A DNA stretch of 64,000 bases from Streptomyces sp. CNH099 (GCA_000514715.1 AZWL01000014.1:99723-163722), one strand, 5' to 3'; counted from the stretch's first letter, positions 7,256 through 15,617 are shown. Notes: generated by a model not told the origin, from the sequence alone. Numbers and translations: made by a program.

Positions 7256-7939
7256 ATGTCGACCTTCGCTGCCGCCCCCACCGCTCTGATCGTCCACGCC
7301 CACCCCGAGCCCCACTCGTTCAGCACCGCCCAGATGACCACCGCGGCCCGGACCCTGCGCGCCGCCGGGTACCGCGTCGACGTCCTGGACCTCTACTCCG
7401 AGGCGTGGGCCCCGGCCCTCACCCGCGAGGAGTTCGCACCGGTGGCGGGAGGCCACTTCAAGCCGCAGGCCGAACAGATGCGCGCGGTCAGGGACGGGAC
7501 GCTCGACGCGGGCGTCAAGGCCCACCTCGACCGGCTGCTCGCCGCCGATCTGCTCGTGCTGTCGTTCCCGATGTGGTGGTTCTCGCTGCCCGCCGTCCTC
7601 AAGGGATGGGTGGACCGGGTCTTCGTGATGGGCGCGGTCTTCGGCGGGGACCACGGGCTCTTCGACGAGGCGGCGCTCGCCGGGAAGCGCGCGATGCTGC
7701 TGTTCACGACCGGCGGGCCGAGTGAGTCGTTCCGGCCCGACGGCGCCTTCGGCCCGATGGACGACTTCCTGTTCCACATCCACCGCGGGATGCTGGAGTT
7801 CGTCGGCTTCCGGGTCCTCGACCCCGTGGTCACCTACGGACCGGCCCGCATGACGGACCCGGAACGAGCGGCGGCGCTGGACGCGGTCGGCGAGTCCGTC
7901 GCGCTCATCGCCGCGGATCTCCAGACCGCCGCTCGCTGA
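7256..7939 (+). CDS. NAD(P)H-dependent oxidoreductase, flavodoxin-like fold
   Basis: This 227-residue flavoprotein resembles NQO1/MdaB-type quinone reductases, which transfer two electrons from NAD(P)H to quinones or related electrophiles in the cytosol. ALIVHAHPEPHSFSTAQ (residues 9-25) is the FMN/FAD phosphate loop with its HPEP signature. LLVLSFPMWWFSLPAVLKGWVDRVF (about 99-123) is the conserved FPMWW block, and LLFTTGGPSESF (about 148-159) contacts the flavin. Its promoter carries a repeat like that before the upstream regulator gene, so expression is probably induced when the ArsR-type protein is inactivated. Confidence 0.9.
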   Translation: MSTFAAAPTALIVHAHPEPHSFSTAQMTTAARTLRAAGYRVDVLDLYSEAWAPALTREEFAPVAGGHFKPQAEQMRAVRDGTLDAGVKAHLDRLLAADLLVLSFPMWWFSLPAVLKGWVDRVFVMGAVFGGDHGLFDEAALAGKRAMLLFTTGGPSESFRPDGAFGPMDDFLFHIHRGMLEFVGFRVLDPVVTYGPARMTDPERAAALDAVGESVALIAADLQTAAR

Positions 7940-7967
7940 CCCCGCCCCCCGGACCCCGCCCCGGCTC

Positions 7968-8810
7968 CTACGGCATCGCCAGCGGTGTGCCCGCCTGGAT
8001 CCGGGTGAGGTCGATCCGGGTGACCAGCCCGTCCCGGGTGGTGATGTCGACGACGGCGAGCGCGTGGCCGCCGGGGGCTATGACGTGGGCCGGCCGGCCG
8101 CCGACGAGCATCCGGGTGGTGGCCAGGATCCGGTCGGTGAAGTACCTCGTCTCCCCCGCCACCGCGGCGGCGCCGGTGACGACGGTCGGCGCGCCGGGCG
8201 GCAGGAGCGCGGGGTCGGCGGTGCGTACGCAGTCGTCGGCCATCAGGGCGAGCAGCCGGTCGACGTCACCGCCGGCGGCCGCGTCGAGGAACACGTCCAC
8301 GACGGCCGGGTCCCCGGCGCCCGCCGGCGGCGGCTCGGCGCCGCCGATGCGGCGGCGGGCCCGGCTGGCGTGCTTCTTGGCGTTGACCTCGCTGGTGCCG
8401 AGGATCTCCGCCACCTCCCGGAACGGCATGGCGAACAGGTCGTGCAGGACGTAGGCGACGCGCTGCGGCGGGGTGAGGCGGTCGAGGACGACCAGCAGCG
8501 CCCGGGAGACCTGCTCGCGGCGCAGGCAGTGCTCGTCCGCGGCGACCTCCGCGTCCGGGATCATGTCCGCGAGCAGCGGTTCCTCGCGGCGGCGGCGCCG
8601 CAGGCGCAGGTGGTCGAGGCAGACCCGGGTGAGCACGGTCGTCAGCCACGCGGCCGGGTTGCGCACGTCGCCGGTGTCGGCGGTCGAGGCCCTGATCCAG
8701 GTGGTCTGCACGGCGTCCTCGGCGTCGTGCGTGGAGCCGAGCAGCCGGAACGCCACGGCTGTCAGCTGCGGCCGGGCCGCTTCGAACTCCGCTTCCGCAA
8801 CCGCTACCAC
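7968..8810 (-). CDS. ECF sigma factor with SnoaL-like C-terminal domain
   Basis: This is an extracytoplasmic-function sigma factor that directs RNA polymerase to a small regulon. Residues ~8-75 form sigma region 2 (TAVAFRLLGSTHDAEDAVQT, then NPAAWLTTVLTRVCLD), and ~105-155 form region 4 (LTPPQRVAYVLHDLFAMPF, EILGTSEVNAKKHASRAR). The last ~110 residues form a SnoaL/NTF2-like domain that in SigJ/ECF41-like factors modulates activity in place of an anti-sigma factor. The WLPEP linker motif of classical ECF41 is not seen, so it is assigned only to the SigJ-like group. The GTG start at 8810 has AGAGGTG upstream. The divergent DoxX gene is the most likely target. Confidence 0.85.
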   Translation of the reverse strand: MVAVAEAEFEAARPQLTAVAFRLLGSTHDAEDAVQTTWIRASTADTGDVRNPAAWLTTVLTRVCLDHLRLRRRRREEPLLADMIPDAEVAADEHCLRREQVSRALLVVLDRLTPPQRVAYVLHDLFAMPFREVAEILGTSEVNAKKHASRARRRIGGAEPPPAGAGDPAVVDVFLDAAAGGDVDRLLALMADDCVRTADPALLPPGAPTVVTGAAAVAGETRYFTDRILATTRMLVGGRPAHVIAPGGHALAVVDITTRDGLVTRIDLTRIQAGTPLAMP

Positions 8811-9023
8811 CGGGTGTCACCTCTCCACGGCCTGGGACGTCGGGACGGACGAGACCACCGATCTCGTGTTCCGCAAGCCGACCACCCGAGGAATCGACCC
8901 ACCCATGAGCGTACAGACCGTCTGGTTCCGGACGACGCGGCGGGAGCGCCCCGCGGCCGCCGGGGGAATCCACGCCTGCGCGGGGCCGCCGCGGGCCCGC
9001 GCCGTGCCCGGGAGGTGTCACGT

Positions 9024-9386
9024 ATGAGGGGCGCGCTGTTCACCGCCGTGATCGTGTGCATCGCGGCGAACACGTTCATCGCCGTCGCCGACTACGCCCG
9101 GGCGGGGTTCGTGCTGAAGAACTCCGCGGAGGTGCGTACACCCGAGGGCGCGCTGCCCTACCTGGCGACCCTGAAGCTGGCCGGCGCCGCCGGGCTCGCC
9201 GTGGGGCTGGCGGCGGTGCCGTGGCTCGGCGTCGCCGCGGGCGCCGGCCTGGTCCTGTTCTTCGTCGGCGCGGTCGGCGCGCACCTCCGGGCGCGCGTCT
9301 TCTCCAACATCGCCTTCCCGGGCCTGTACCTGGTCCTCGCGCTGGCGTCCGCCGCCTACATGATCGACGACGTGGCCGGATCCTGA
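9024..9386 (+). CDS. DoxX-like membrane protein
   Basis: This is a 120-residue integral membrane protein with four hydrophobic helices (about residues 4-24, 46-65, 69-88, 95-113). It fits the DoxX-like family, which is often linked to respiratory or thiol-oxidative stress functions but has no agreed activity. ATG 9024 follows GGGAGGTG. It is divergent from the SnoaL-tailed ECF sigma factor, and DoxX-like proteins are frequent partners of such sigma genes, so it may be transcribed by that factor. A strong hairpin (9446-9483) ends the transcript before the convergent hrdD gene. Confidence 0.75.
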   Translation: MRGALFTAVIVCIAANTFIAVADYARAGFVLKNSAEVRTPEGALPYLATLKLAGAAGLAVGLAAVPWLGVAAGAGLVLFFVGAVGAHLRARVFSNIAFPGLYLVLALASAAYMIDDVAGS

Positions 9387-9445
9387 CCCGACGTGCCCCC
9401 GTCCCGCCCCGTCGCGCCCCCGCCCCCGCCCCCGTACGCATGCGG

Positions 9446-9483
9446 AAGCCCCCGGTGCCGGGGGGAGACACCGGGGGCGGCTT
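9446..9483. terminator. Bidirectional hairpin between doxX-like gene and hrdD
   Basis: CCCCCGGTG pairs with CACCGGGGG across an 11-base loop, and flanking AAGCC/GGCTT extends the stem. It lies between two convergent genes. Confidence 0.75.
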
Positions 9484-9506
9484 GAGGGGGCGGGCGGGCC
9501 GCCGCG

Positions 9507-10526
9507 TTACGCGGCGGCGTCGAAGCCCGTGTCGCGGGCGAGCTTCTTCAGCTCGACCAGCGCGTGCTTCTCGATCTGCCTGATCCGCTCGCGGGTCAGG
9601 CCGTGCTGCTTGCCGACCTCGGTCAGCGTGCGCTCGCGGCCGTCCTCGATGCCGTACCGCGCCTTGATGATCGACGCCGTGCGCGGCTCCAGTCGGCCGA
9701 TGAGGTCTTCCAGCTCCTCGCGGCGCATCATGACCAGCACCGAGTCCTCCGGCGAGTCGGCGCCGGTGTCCTCCAGCAGGTCGCCGAACTGGGTCTCGCC
9801 CTCGTCGTCCACCGACATGTTGAGGCTGACCGGGTCGCGGGCCCAGTCGAGGACGTCCGTCACGCGCTCGGGCGTCGAGCCCAGCTCGGCGGCGACCTCG
9901 GCGGGCTCCGGCTCGCGGCCGTGCTCGCGGTTGAACTCCCGCTGCACGCGCCGGATGCGGCCCAGCTCCTCGACGAGGTGGACGGGCAGCCGGATCGTGC
10001 GGGACTGGTCGGCGATGGAACGGGTGATGGCCTGGCGGATCCACCACGTGGCGTACGTGGAGAACTTGAAGCCCTTCTTGTAGTCGAACTTCTCGACGGC
10101 GCGCACCAGGCCGGCGTTCCCCTCCTGGATGAGGTCGAGGAGCGGCAGGCCGCTGCGCGGGTAGCGGCGGGCGACGGCGACGACGAGGCGCAGGTTCGAG
10201 CGGATGAAGAGGTCCTTGGCGCGTTCGCCCTGGGCCACGATCGCTTCGAGCTCCTCCCGGGTCGCGGATGCGCTCGGCGCGTCCGCCGCCTCGGGCTTCG
10301 CCTCGCCGGCGAGCAGCTTCCCGGCGTAGACGCCGGCCTCGATGTCCAGGGAGAGCTCGACTTCCTTCGCGGCGTCCAGCAGCGGCGTCCGCGCGATCTC
10401 GTCGAGGTACATCCCGACGAGGTCGCGGTCGGCGATCTCGCCGCTCCGAGCGCGAGCGCCGCGGGCGCTGCTTGCCGAGCCGGCCGGGGTCTCGGCCTGG
10501 CGGCGGGCGACGGCACGGGTTGCCAT
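9507..10526 (-). CDS. hrdD: Group 2 (primary-like) RNA polymerase sigma factor HrdD
   Basis: This non-essential primary-like sigma factor of the RpoD family has 339 residues. Region 1.2 (DLVGMYLDEIARTPLL) starts near residue 34. Region 2 holds RSNLRLVVAVARRY, LDLIQEGNAGLVRAVEKFDY and FSTYATWWIRQAITR (about 108-172), and region 4.2 ends with LTRERIRQIEKHALVELKKLA. The long acidic region 1.1 of the essential HrdB is absent. The size, a short N-terminus rich in Ala/Arg, and the gene context fit HrdD of Streptomyces rather than HrdA, HrdB or HrdC. ATG 10526 has GGGAG upstream. A sigma-R-type promoter lies 70-95 bases upstream, so disulfide stress should induce it, as is known for hrdD of S. coelicolor. 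Confidence 0.92.
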   Translation of the reverse strand: MATRAVARRQAETPAGSASSARGARARSGEIADRDLVGMYLDEIARTPLLDAAKEVELSLDIEAGVYAGKLLAGEAKPEAADAPSASATREELEAIVAQGERAKDLFIRSNLRLVVAVARRYPRSGLPLLDLIQEGNAGLVRAVEKFDYKKGFKFSTYATWWIRQAITRSIADQSRTIRLPVHLVEELGRIRRVQREFNREHGREPEPAEVAAELGSTPERVTDVLDWARDPVSLNMSVDDEGETQFGDLLEDTGADSPEDSVLVMMRREELEDLIGRLEPRTASIIKARYGIEDGRERTLTEVGKQHGLTRERIRQIEKHALVELKKLARDTGFDAAA

Positions 10527-10594
10527 GCGTGCTCCCTTACGAGTGGGTTCTCCTGGTGGTCCGGCACCTACCGGGTGCCCGTTCCACCCTGTCC

Positions 10595-10624
10595 AACGTG
10601 GGGAATCCGGACAGAATTCCCCAC
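10595..10624 (-). promoter_or_regulatory. Sigma-R-type promoter of hrdD inside an inverted repeat
   Basis: On the minus strand GGGAAT (10621-10616), exactly 18 bases and GTT (10597-10595) match the sigma-R consensus GGAAT-N18-GTT. The -35 element lies within a perfect inverted repeat GTGGGGAAT-N9-ATTCCCCAC (10598-10624). Confidence 0.75.
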
Positions 10625-11001
10625 GGGTACGCACATTTTCGTGATCTTGCAGTACCCTGCCCGCCTGCAGCCCGCCTCCGCCGCTCGTACGGGGCCGGAG
10701 GGACTCCTGGTCAGGCCCGGCGGCCGGAGGCCGGCGCGGCTCTGCGCCGGTGCCGGCCGCCGCGGTTTCGTGAGATGTCCGTCACATCCGACATCGAGGC
10801 CTTCCCCCCTGGGCATCGCCGTCCTGGCCCGCCCTGCCCTGGGGAAGACGGTGTGCGCGGACTTCTGGTTGCTCCCGCGGCCGGAAAGTGCGGGTCGTGT
10901 CCCGGGGGCCGCGCCTCGGTCCGGAGACCTAGGAGGGCCCCGCGGGGGTCTAGGACCCGCGCCCGTTACGGACCGGGCGGCGGCGGCCTAGCGTCGCCGG
11001 C
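10625..11001. other. Intergenic region without recognised gene
   Basis: These 377 bases separate the hrdD promoter from the divergent questin-oxidase-like gene. No convincing coding frame was found. CCTAGCGT close to the downstream ATG (about 10987-10994) could be a -10 element of a near-leaderless transcript, but no clear -35 accompanies it. Confidence 0.5.
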
Positions 11002-12135
11002 ATGGATACGAGCCGTGAGGACGCAGGTACGGAGACCGGCCCGGGCGGCAGCACCCGCGGCGCTGACGCGAGCGGGGTGCTCGACGAGGCCCTGGAGCGG
11101 CTGCACGCCGCCGGGCCCGAGCGGATGGGCTGGCTGACCAACCACGGGCCGATGGCCGTCGAGGCCCTGGTGCACGGCGACCGGGCCGCGACCGTGCACC
11201 GCTGGCTGGACCGCTACCGCCACAAGCTGGAGGACATGCCGCCGGAGGCCCGGCCCATCGACCCCGCCGCCTGGCACGAGGCGCTCGGCGACCCGGCGCG
11301 GCTGGGCGACTGGCCGGCGTACTTCGCCCGGGAACTCGACGCCCGCCCGTGGCGCGAGGTGCTGGCCGAGTGGTGGCCGCGGCTGCTGCCGGGGCTGGCC
11401 GGCGCCGCCACGCACACCGTGATCCGCGCGGGCCACGCCGTGCGCACGCTGCAGGACACGGAGGCCGCCGGCGCGGCGCCCTCGGCGCCCCGGGTCGCCG
11501 AGCTGGCGCACGCCCTGGGCTACTGGGCCGCCCGCTACGCCCGCCTGCCCAGCGCCCCGGTCCCGGCCGGCACCGCGGGGCCGGACGCGGCGCTGGCCGG
11601 GGTGCCCGCGGTGCCGGCGCAGGCCGGCGGCATCCGCGAGCGGCTGGCGCAGCTGACCCCGGAGTCGACGCCGGGCTGGCCGGCGGCGGTGGGCGCGCTG
11701 GCCCCGGCGGGTACGCCGGAGGAGGCGCGCGCCGCGCTGGCGGGGCTGGTGCGGGCGGCGGTGCACCGCTATGCGGCGTACGGGCACGGCGAGCCGGTGA
11801 TGCTGGTGCACGCGGCGACGGCGCCGAACGCCGTGCTCCGCGCGCTGCCGGCGCTTCCCCGCGAGCTGTGGGTGCCGAGTTACGCGGCCGCGTGGGCGGC
11901 GAGCGCCGCCGTGACGGCCGCGTACGGGCCGGCCGAGCCGCTGCCGCCGGAGCGGGTCCCGGCGCCGCCGGCCGCGGGCGACGCGGCGGAGGCGGCGGAG
12001 GAGCTGCTGACCCGGGCGGCGGCGCACGGCGACGAGCACGCGATCAAGTTCGTCGACACCGCGCTGGACGTGGGCGACGACGCCGCACGCGCGGCCGCGC
12101 TGCAGTCCGTGGCGCTCATCGACCCGGCGTTCTGA
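11002..12135 (+). CDS. Questin oxidase-like protein (DUF4243)
   Basis: This 377-residue protein resembles the questin oxidase family. The fungal enzyme opens an anthraquinone ring in a Baeyer-Villiger-like oxidation, but bacterial members have no proven substrate. The hallmark LTNHGPMAVEALVHG lies near residues 45-59, YRHKLEDMPPEARPI near 73-87, and a second conserved block with histidines (AATHTVIRAGHAVR) near 135-148. The remainder is Ala-rich helix. No signal peptide or membrane segment is seen. The gene precedes a LigB-type ring-cleavage dioxygenase in the same direction with 114 bases between, so both may act on aromatic compounds, although each appears to have its own promoter. Confidence 0.75.
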   Translation: MDTSREDAGTETGPGGSTRGADASGVLDEALERLHAAGPERMGWLTNHGPMAVEALVHGDRAATVHRWLDRYRHKLEDMPPEARPIDPAAWHEALGDPARLGDWPAYFARELDARPWREVLAEWWPRLLPGLAGAATHTVIRAGHAVRTLQDTEAAGAAPSAPRVAELAHALGYWAARYARLPSAPVPAGTAGPDAALAGVPAVPAQAGGIRERLAQLTPESTPGWPAAVGALAPAGTPEEARAALAGLVRAAVHRYAAYGHGEPVMLVHAATAPNAVLRALPALPRELWVPSYAAAWAASAAVTAAYGPAEPLPPERVPAPPAAGDAAEAAEELLTRAAAHGDEHAIKFVDTALDVGDDAARAAALQSVALIDPAF

Positions 12136-12219
12136 TCGAGCCGGCGCTCCCGCCGAACCGGGGTGTGCCGACGGAGCGGTGGCCGGGAAGGAGCGCCGGC
12201 CGAGCGCGGGTATGGTTGA

Positions 12220-12237
12220 TTGAAGTCTAAACTTCAG
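12220..12237. promoter_or_regulatory. Inverted repeat, MarR-like operator
   Basis: TGAAGTCTAAACTTCA (12221-12236) has 6-bp perfect arms. A -10-like TATGGT (12211-12216) lies just upstream, so the repeat would cover the transcription start of the dioxygenase gene. TTGAAGT half-sites are common MarR targets, but no marR gene is in this neighbourhood. Confidence 0.6.
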
Positions 12238-12249
12238 GCGGTGACCACC

Positions 12250-13020
12250 ATGCCCACCATGCCCGCGCTCTACCTCTCCCACGGCGCCCCGCCGCTCGCC
12301 GACGACCCGGTCTGGCCCGCCGAGCTGGCCGCCTGGGCCGCCGGGCTGCCCCGCCCGCGCGCGATCCTCGTGGTCTCGGCGCACTGGGAGGAGGCCCCGC
12401 TCGCCCTCGGCGCCACCGCCACCGCCCCGCTCGTCTACGACTTCTGGGGCTTCCCCGAGCACTACTACCGCGTCCGCTACCCCGCCCCCGGCGCTCCCGC
12501 GCTGGCCGACGCCGTACGCAAGCTGCTGCGCACCCCCGGCGACGGCGTGCAGGACTTCCCCGACCGCGGCCTCGACCACGGCGCGTACGTGCCGCTGGTG
12601 GAGATGTACCCGGACGCCGACATCCCCGTGCTGCAGGTGTCGATGCCGACCCTCGACCCCGGGCGGCTGCTCGCGCTGGGCCGCCGGCTCGCGCCGCTGC
12701 GCGCGGAGGGGGTGCTGATCGTCGGCAGCGGCTTCTTCACCCACAACCTCGCCGCGCTGCGGCACCCGGGCGGCGTGCCGCCGGCGTGGTCGGCGGAGTT
12801 CGACGCGTGGGGCCGCGAGGCGCTGGCGGCGCAGGACGTGGACGCGCTGCTGGACTTCGCGCACAAGTCGCCCGCCGGCCAGCTGGCCCATCCGCGCACC
12901 GAGCACTTCGCCCCGCTGTTCGTCACCCTCGGTGCCGCCGAGGACGACCTGCCCACCCAGCGCAGCGTCATCGACGGCTTCTGGATGGGGCTCGCCAAGC
13001 GCTCCGTCCAGCTCGGCTGA
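12250..13020 (+). CDS. LigB-type extradiol dioxygenase (DODA/YgiD-like)
   Basis: This is a class III extradiol ring-cleavage dioxygenase that uses a non-haem metal to open a catechol-type ring; close relatives act on 4,5-DOPA. LYLSHGAPPLADDPVWP (residues 6-22) supplies the first metal histidine, VVSAHWEEAPLALG (about 41-54) the second, DRGLDHGAYVPLVEMYPDADIP (about 105-126) the catalytic His region, and IVGSGFFTHNL (about 155-165) another conserved histidine. Length of 256 residues is typical. ATG 12250 is chosen because AGGCGGTG lies 8 bases upstream; an earlier TTG at 12220 falls inside the probable operator. A strong terminator follows. Confidence 0.88.
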   Translation: MPTMPALYLSHGAPPLADDPVWPAELAAWAAGLPRPRAILVVSAHWEEAPLALGATATAPLVYDFWGFPEHYYRVRYPAPGAPALADAVRKLLRTPGDGVQDFPDRGLDHGAYVPLVEMYPDADIPVLQVSMPTLDPGRLLALGRRLAPLRAEGVLIVGSGFFTHNLAALRHPGGVPPAWSAEFDAWGREALAAQDVDALLDFAHKSPAGQLAHPRTEHFAPLFVTLGAAEDDLPTQRSVIDGFWMGLAKRSVQLG

Positions 13021-13115
13021 GGCGGCCGGCGGGCACGGGGCACGGGAGCACCGCGCACACGCCGAAACCACGGAGAGACGGCGGCGAGCAGCAACAAGCC
13101 CGTGGCGAGACGCGA

Positions 13116-13160
13116 CGAAGGCCCCTTCCCGTCCCCCCGAGGAACGGAAAGGGGCCTTCG
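13116..13160. terminator. Bidirectional terminator hairpin
   Basis: A 17-bp stem (13116-13132 with 13144-13160, one mismatch) starting CGAAGGCCCCTT closes around an 11-base loop. It separates the dioxygenase gene from the convergent exporter gene. Confidence 0.85.
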
Positions 13161-13201
13161 CCCAGCCCTGAACTCTCCTTCGAGTCAGTGCGTCCGCGCG
13201 G

Positions 13202-14734
13202 TCAGTGGACCATCACCGGAGCCTGCACCTCGTCCTGCGCATCCGTGCCGTCGCCCGCGGCGACCTCGTGCCCGGACTGGGCCCGGGTGGTGACGAGGCC
13301 GTAGGCGAGGGCGGCGGAGACCACCAGGATGCCGACCGCCCACCAGATCGCGGTGGAGTAGCCGTGCACGGCCGCGGAGTTCGCGAAGCCCTCGCGGCCC
13401 AGGGTGCGGGCCTCGGCGGCGTGCGAGGAGATCCAGTCGGTCGTGGCGCTGGCCGCGATCGTGTTCAGCAGCGCGGTGCCGATGGCGCCGCCGACCTGCT
13501 GCGAGGTGTTGACCATCGCCGAGGCGACGCCGGAGTCGCGCGGCTGCACCCCGTAGGTGGCCAGGGACATGGCCGGCATGAACGCCGTGCCGAGGCCGAG
13601 GCCCAGCAGCACCAGCGCGGGCAGGACGAGCGCGGCGTACGAGCTGCCGGGCTCCATCTGGGCCAGCAGCAGCATGCCGAGCGCGGCCACCAGGAAGCCG
13701 GGCGCGAGCAGCAGCCGCGGCTGCACGCGGGTCATGAGCCGGGCGCCGATCTGCGTCGAGCCGACGATCATGCCCACGATCATCGGGAGGAAGGCCACGC
13801 CGGTTCTGACCGGGCTGTAGCCCTTCACGATCTGCAGGTAGTAGGTGAGGAACAGGAAGACGCCGAACATCGCGATGACCGCGAGGCCGAGCGACAGGTA
13901 GACGCCGCCGCGGTTGCGCTCCAGCAGGACGCGCAGCGGGAGCAGCGGGTTCTTGACCTTGGACTCCACCGCCACGAACGCGGCCAGCAGCACCACGGAC
14001 GCGACGAACATGACCAGCGTCAGCGTGTCGGTCCAGCCCTCGGCCTCGGCCCGGGTGAAGCCGTACACCAGCGCCACCAGGCCGCTGGTCGCCAGCAGCA
14101 CGCCCGGGATGTCGAGCGAGGAGCGGTTCCTGCTGCCCTTCGGGTCGTGAATGACGGCCATGGCGCCGAGCACGGCGACCACGGCGAACGGGATGTTCAC
14201 GAAGAACGTCCAGCGCCAGTCCAGGTACTCGGTCAGCACGCCGCCGAGGATCAGACCGACGGCACCGCCGCCACCGGCGATGGCGCCGTAGATGCCGAAC
14301 GCCTTGGCCCGCTCCTTGCCCTCGGTGAAGAGGACGGCGAGCAGCGACAGCGCGGCCGGCGCGAGCAGCGCGCCGAAGACGCCCTGCAGGGCGCGGGCGC
14401 CGAACAGCATGGCCTGGCCGGTCGCGGCGCCGCCGAGCGCGGAGGCCGCGGCGAAGCCGATGAGTCCGGTGACGAAGGTGCGCTTGCGGCCCCAGAGGTC
14501 CGCGATGCGGCCGCCGAAGAGCAGCAGCCCGCCGAAGGCGAGCGCGTAGGCCGTGATGACCCACTGGCGGTTGCCGTCGGAGATGCCGAGGTCCTCCTGC
14601 GCGGAGGGCAGCGCGATGTTCACGATGGTCGCGTCGAGGACGACCATCAGCTGGGCCACAGCGATGAACGCGAGGGCTTTCCAGCGCCTCGGATCAGGCT
14701 GCAGTGCCGTTTCTGGCATGGGGGTACCCACCAT
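13202..14734 (-). CDS. DHA2-type multidrug exporter (MFS, EmrB/QacA-like)
   Basis: This is a proton-driven drug exporter with about 14 transmembrane helices. LDATIVNIALPSAQEDLG (about residues 33-50) is the DHA2 signature motif D1, GGRIADLWGRKRTFVTG (about 79-95) is MFS motif A, and RALQGVFGALLAPAAL (about 114-129) is motif B/C. The last ~40 residues are a polar tail. ATG 14734 is the longest start; ATG 14719 (MPETALQ) is equally possible since neither has a clear ribosome site. The TetR gene lies upstream on the same strand 127 bases away and probably controls this exporter. Substrate is unknown. Confidence 0.9.
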   Translation of the reverse strand: MVGTPMPETALQPDPRRWKALAFIAVAQLMVVLDATIVNIALPSAQEDLGISDGNRQWVITAYALAFGGLLLFGGRIADLWGRKRTFVTGLIGFAAASALGGAATGQAMLFGARALQGVFGALLAPAALSLLAVLFTEGKERAKAFGIYGAIAGGGGAVGLILGGVLTEYLDWRWTFFVNIPFAVVAVLGAMAVIHDPKGSRNRSSLDIPGVLLATSGLVALVYGFTRAEAEGWTDTLTLVMFVASVVLLAAFVAVESKVKNPLLPLRVLLERNRGGVYLSLGLAVIAMFGVFLFLTYYLQIVKGYSPVRTGVAFLPMIVGMIVGSTQIGARLMTRVQPRLLLAPGFLVAALGMLLLAQMEPGSSYAALVLPALVLLGLGLGTAFMPAMSLATYGVQPRDSGVASAMVNTSQQVGGAIGTALLNTIAASATTDWISSHAAEARTLGREGFANSAAVHGYSTAIWWAVGILVVSAALAYGLVTTRAQSGHEVAAGDGTDAQDEVQAPVMVH

Positions 14735-14860
14735 TCGAGTTCAGGGGTTGATCGATAACGTGGTTGGTGCACATCACCGCGCGGGGCGCGGAAGCGGCGG
14801 AAGAGTCCCGATGATCAGAACAGACTCACGGCTCGCAGATCACCTCATTTTTCCGGTTCC

Positions 14861-15541
14861 TCACGTGCCTCTCCGCCGCAGCGTCTCGAACGTGGCCGCG
14901 CTGCCGGACAGCGTTGACCTGGCAGGATTCATCAGCCCGTCGACGAACAGCGCCAGATGCCGGTGCACGTACGTGTCGAACTCCACACCGCACTCCAGCC
15001 CGGGCAGCGGCCTGGTGAGCTGGGCGAGGGCGACCATCAGGTCGCCGACGCCGACGTCGTCGCGGAGGGTGCCGTCGGCGCGGGCCCGCGCCATCAGGTC
15101 CTCCAGTGCGGTGTCGAGCCGGTTGCGGGTGTCGACCACCTCGGGCGCCGCCGCGTCGAAGCCGTCGGCGAGCAGCGGGCACAGCGACCCGATCCGCTCG
15201 TCGGCGCCCCGGTGCACGAAGCGCCGCAGCGCCTCGAACGGCTCGGTGCCGTCGTCGGTGAGCGCGGCCTCCGCCAGGGCCGTGACGCGGCGCATGGACT
15301 CCAGGGTCACCTGGAGGATCAGCTCGCGGCGGTCGGCGAAGTGCCGGTAGACCGTCGCGTTGCCGACGCCGGCGCGGCGGGCGATCTCGTCGAGCGGGAC
15401 GTCGGGGCCCCACTCCACGAACGCCTCCCGGGCGGCGTCGATGATCCGTTCGCGGTTGCGGGAGGCGTCGGCGCGCAGCCGCGGCTGACGCTGCCGCTGC
15501 TGCCGCTGGCCGGGGAGCGTGGCGCTCTTGCCCGTGCCCAT
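14861..15541 (-). CDS. TetR-family regulator of the adjacent exporter
   Basis: This is a 226-residue transcriptional repressor. After a basic Gln/Arg-rich N-terminus, the HTH domain spans about residues 25-70 (RERIIDAAREAFVEWGPDVPL, EIARRAGVGNATVYRHFADR), and the rest forms the ligand-binding and dimer domain. An upstream frame is open to GTG 15592, but GGGAGGCAACC just before ATG 15541 and a palindrome between the two positions favour 15541. Its likely operators are the two matching palindromes at 15562-15578 and 15601-15617 in its own promoter. It probably represses itself and the DHA2 exporter, and might touch the divergent osmC-like gene. Confidence 0.88.
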   Translation of the reverse strand: MGTGKSATLPGQRQQRQRQPRLRADASRNRERIIDAAREAFVEWGPDVPLDEIARRAGVGNATVYRHFADRRELILQVTLESMRRVTALAEAALTDDGTEPFEALRRFVHRGADERIGSLCPLLADGFDAAAPEVVDTRNRLDTALEDLMARARADGTLRDDVGVGDLMVALAQLTRPLPGLECGVEFDTYVHRHLALFVDGLMNPARSTLSGSAATFETLRRRGT

Positions 15542-15561
15542 GGTTGCCTCCCTGGTGCTTC

Positions 15562-15617
15562 CGGGGACTGACTCCCCGTTTTCTTCGGACACTGGCTAAA
15601 CGGGGAGGCACTCCCCG
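15562..15617. promoter_or_regulatory. Two matching palindromes, probable TetR operators
   Basis: CGGGGACTGACTCCCCG (15562-15578) and CGGGGAGGCACTCCCCG (15601-15617) are 17-bp inverted repeats with the same outer arms, centred 39 bases apart. They lie between the TetR gene and the divergent osmC-like gene, a position suited to autoregulation. Confidence 0.65.
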
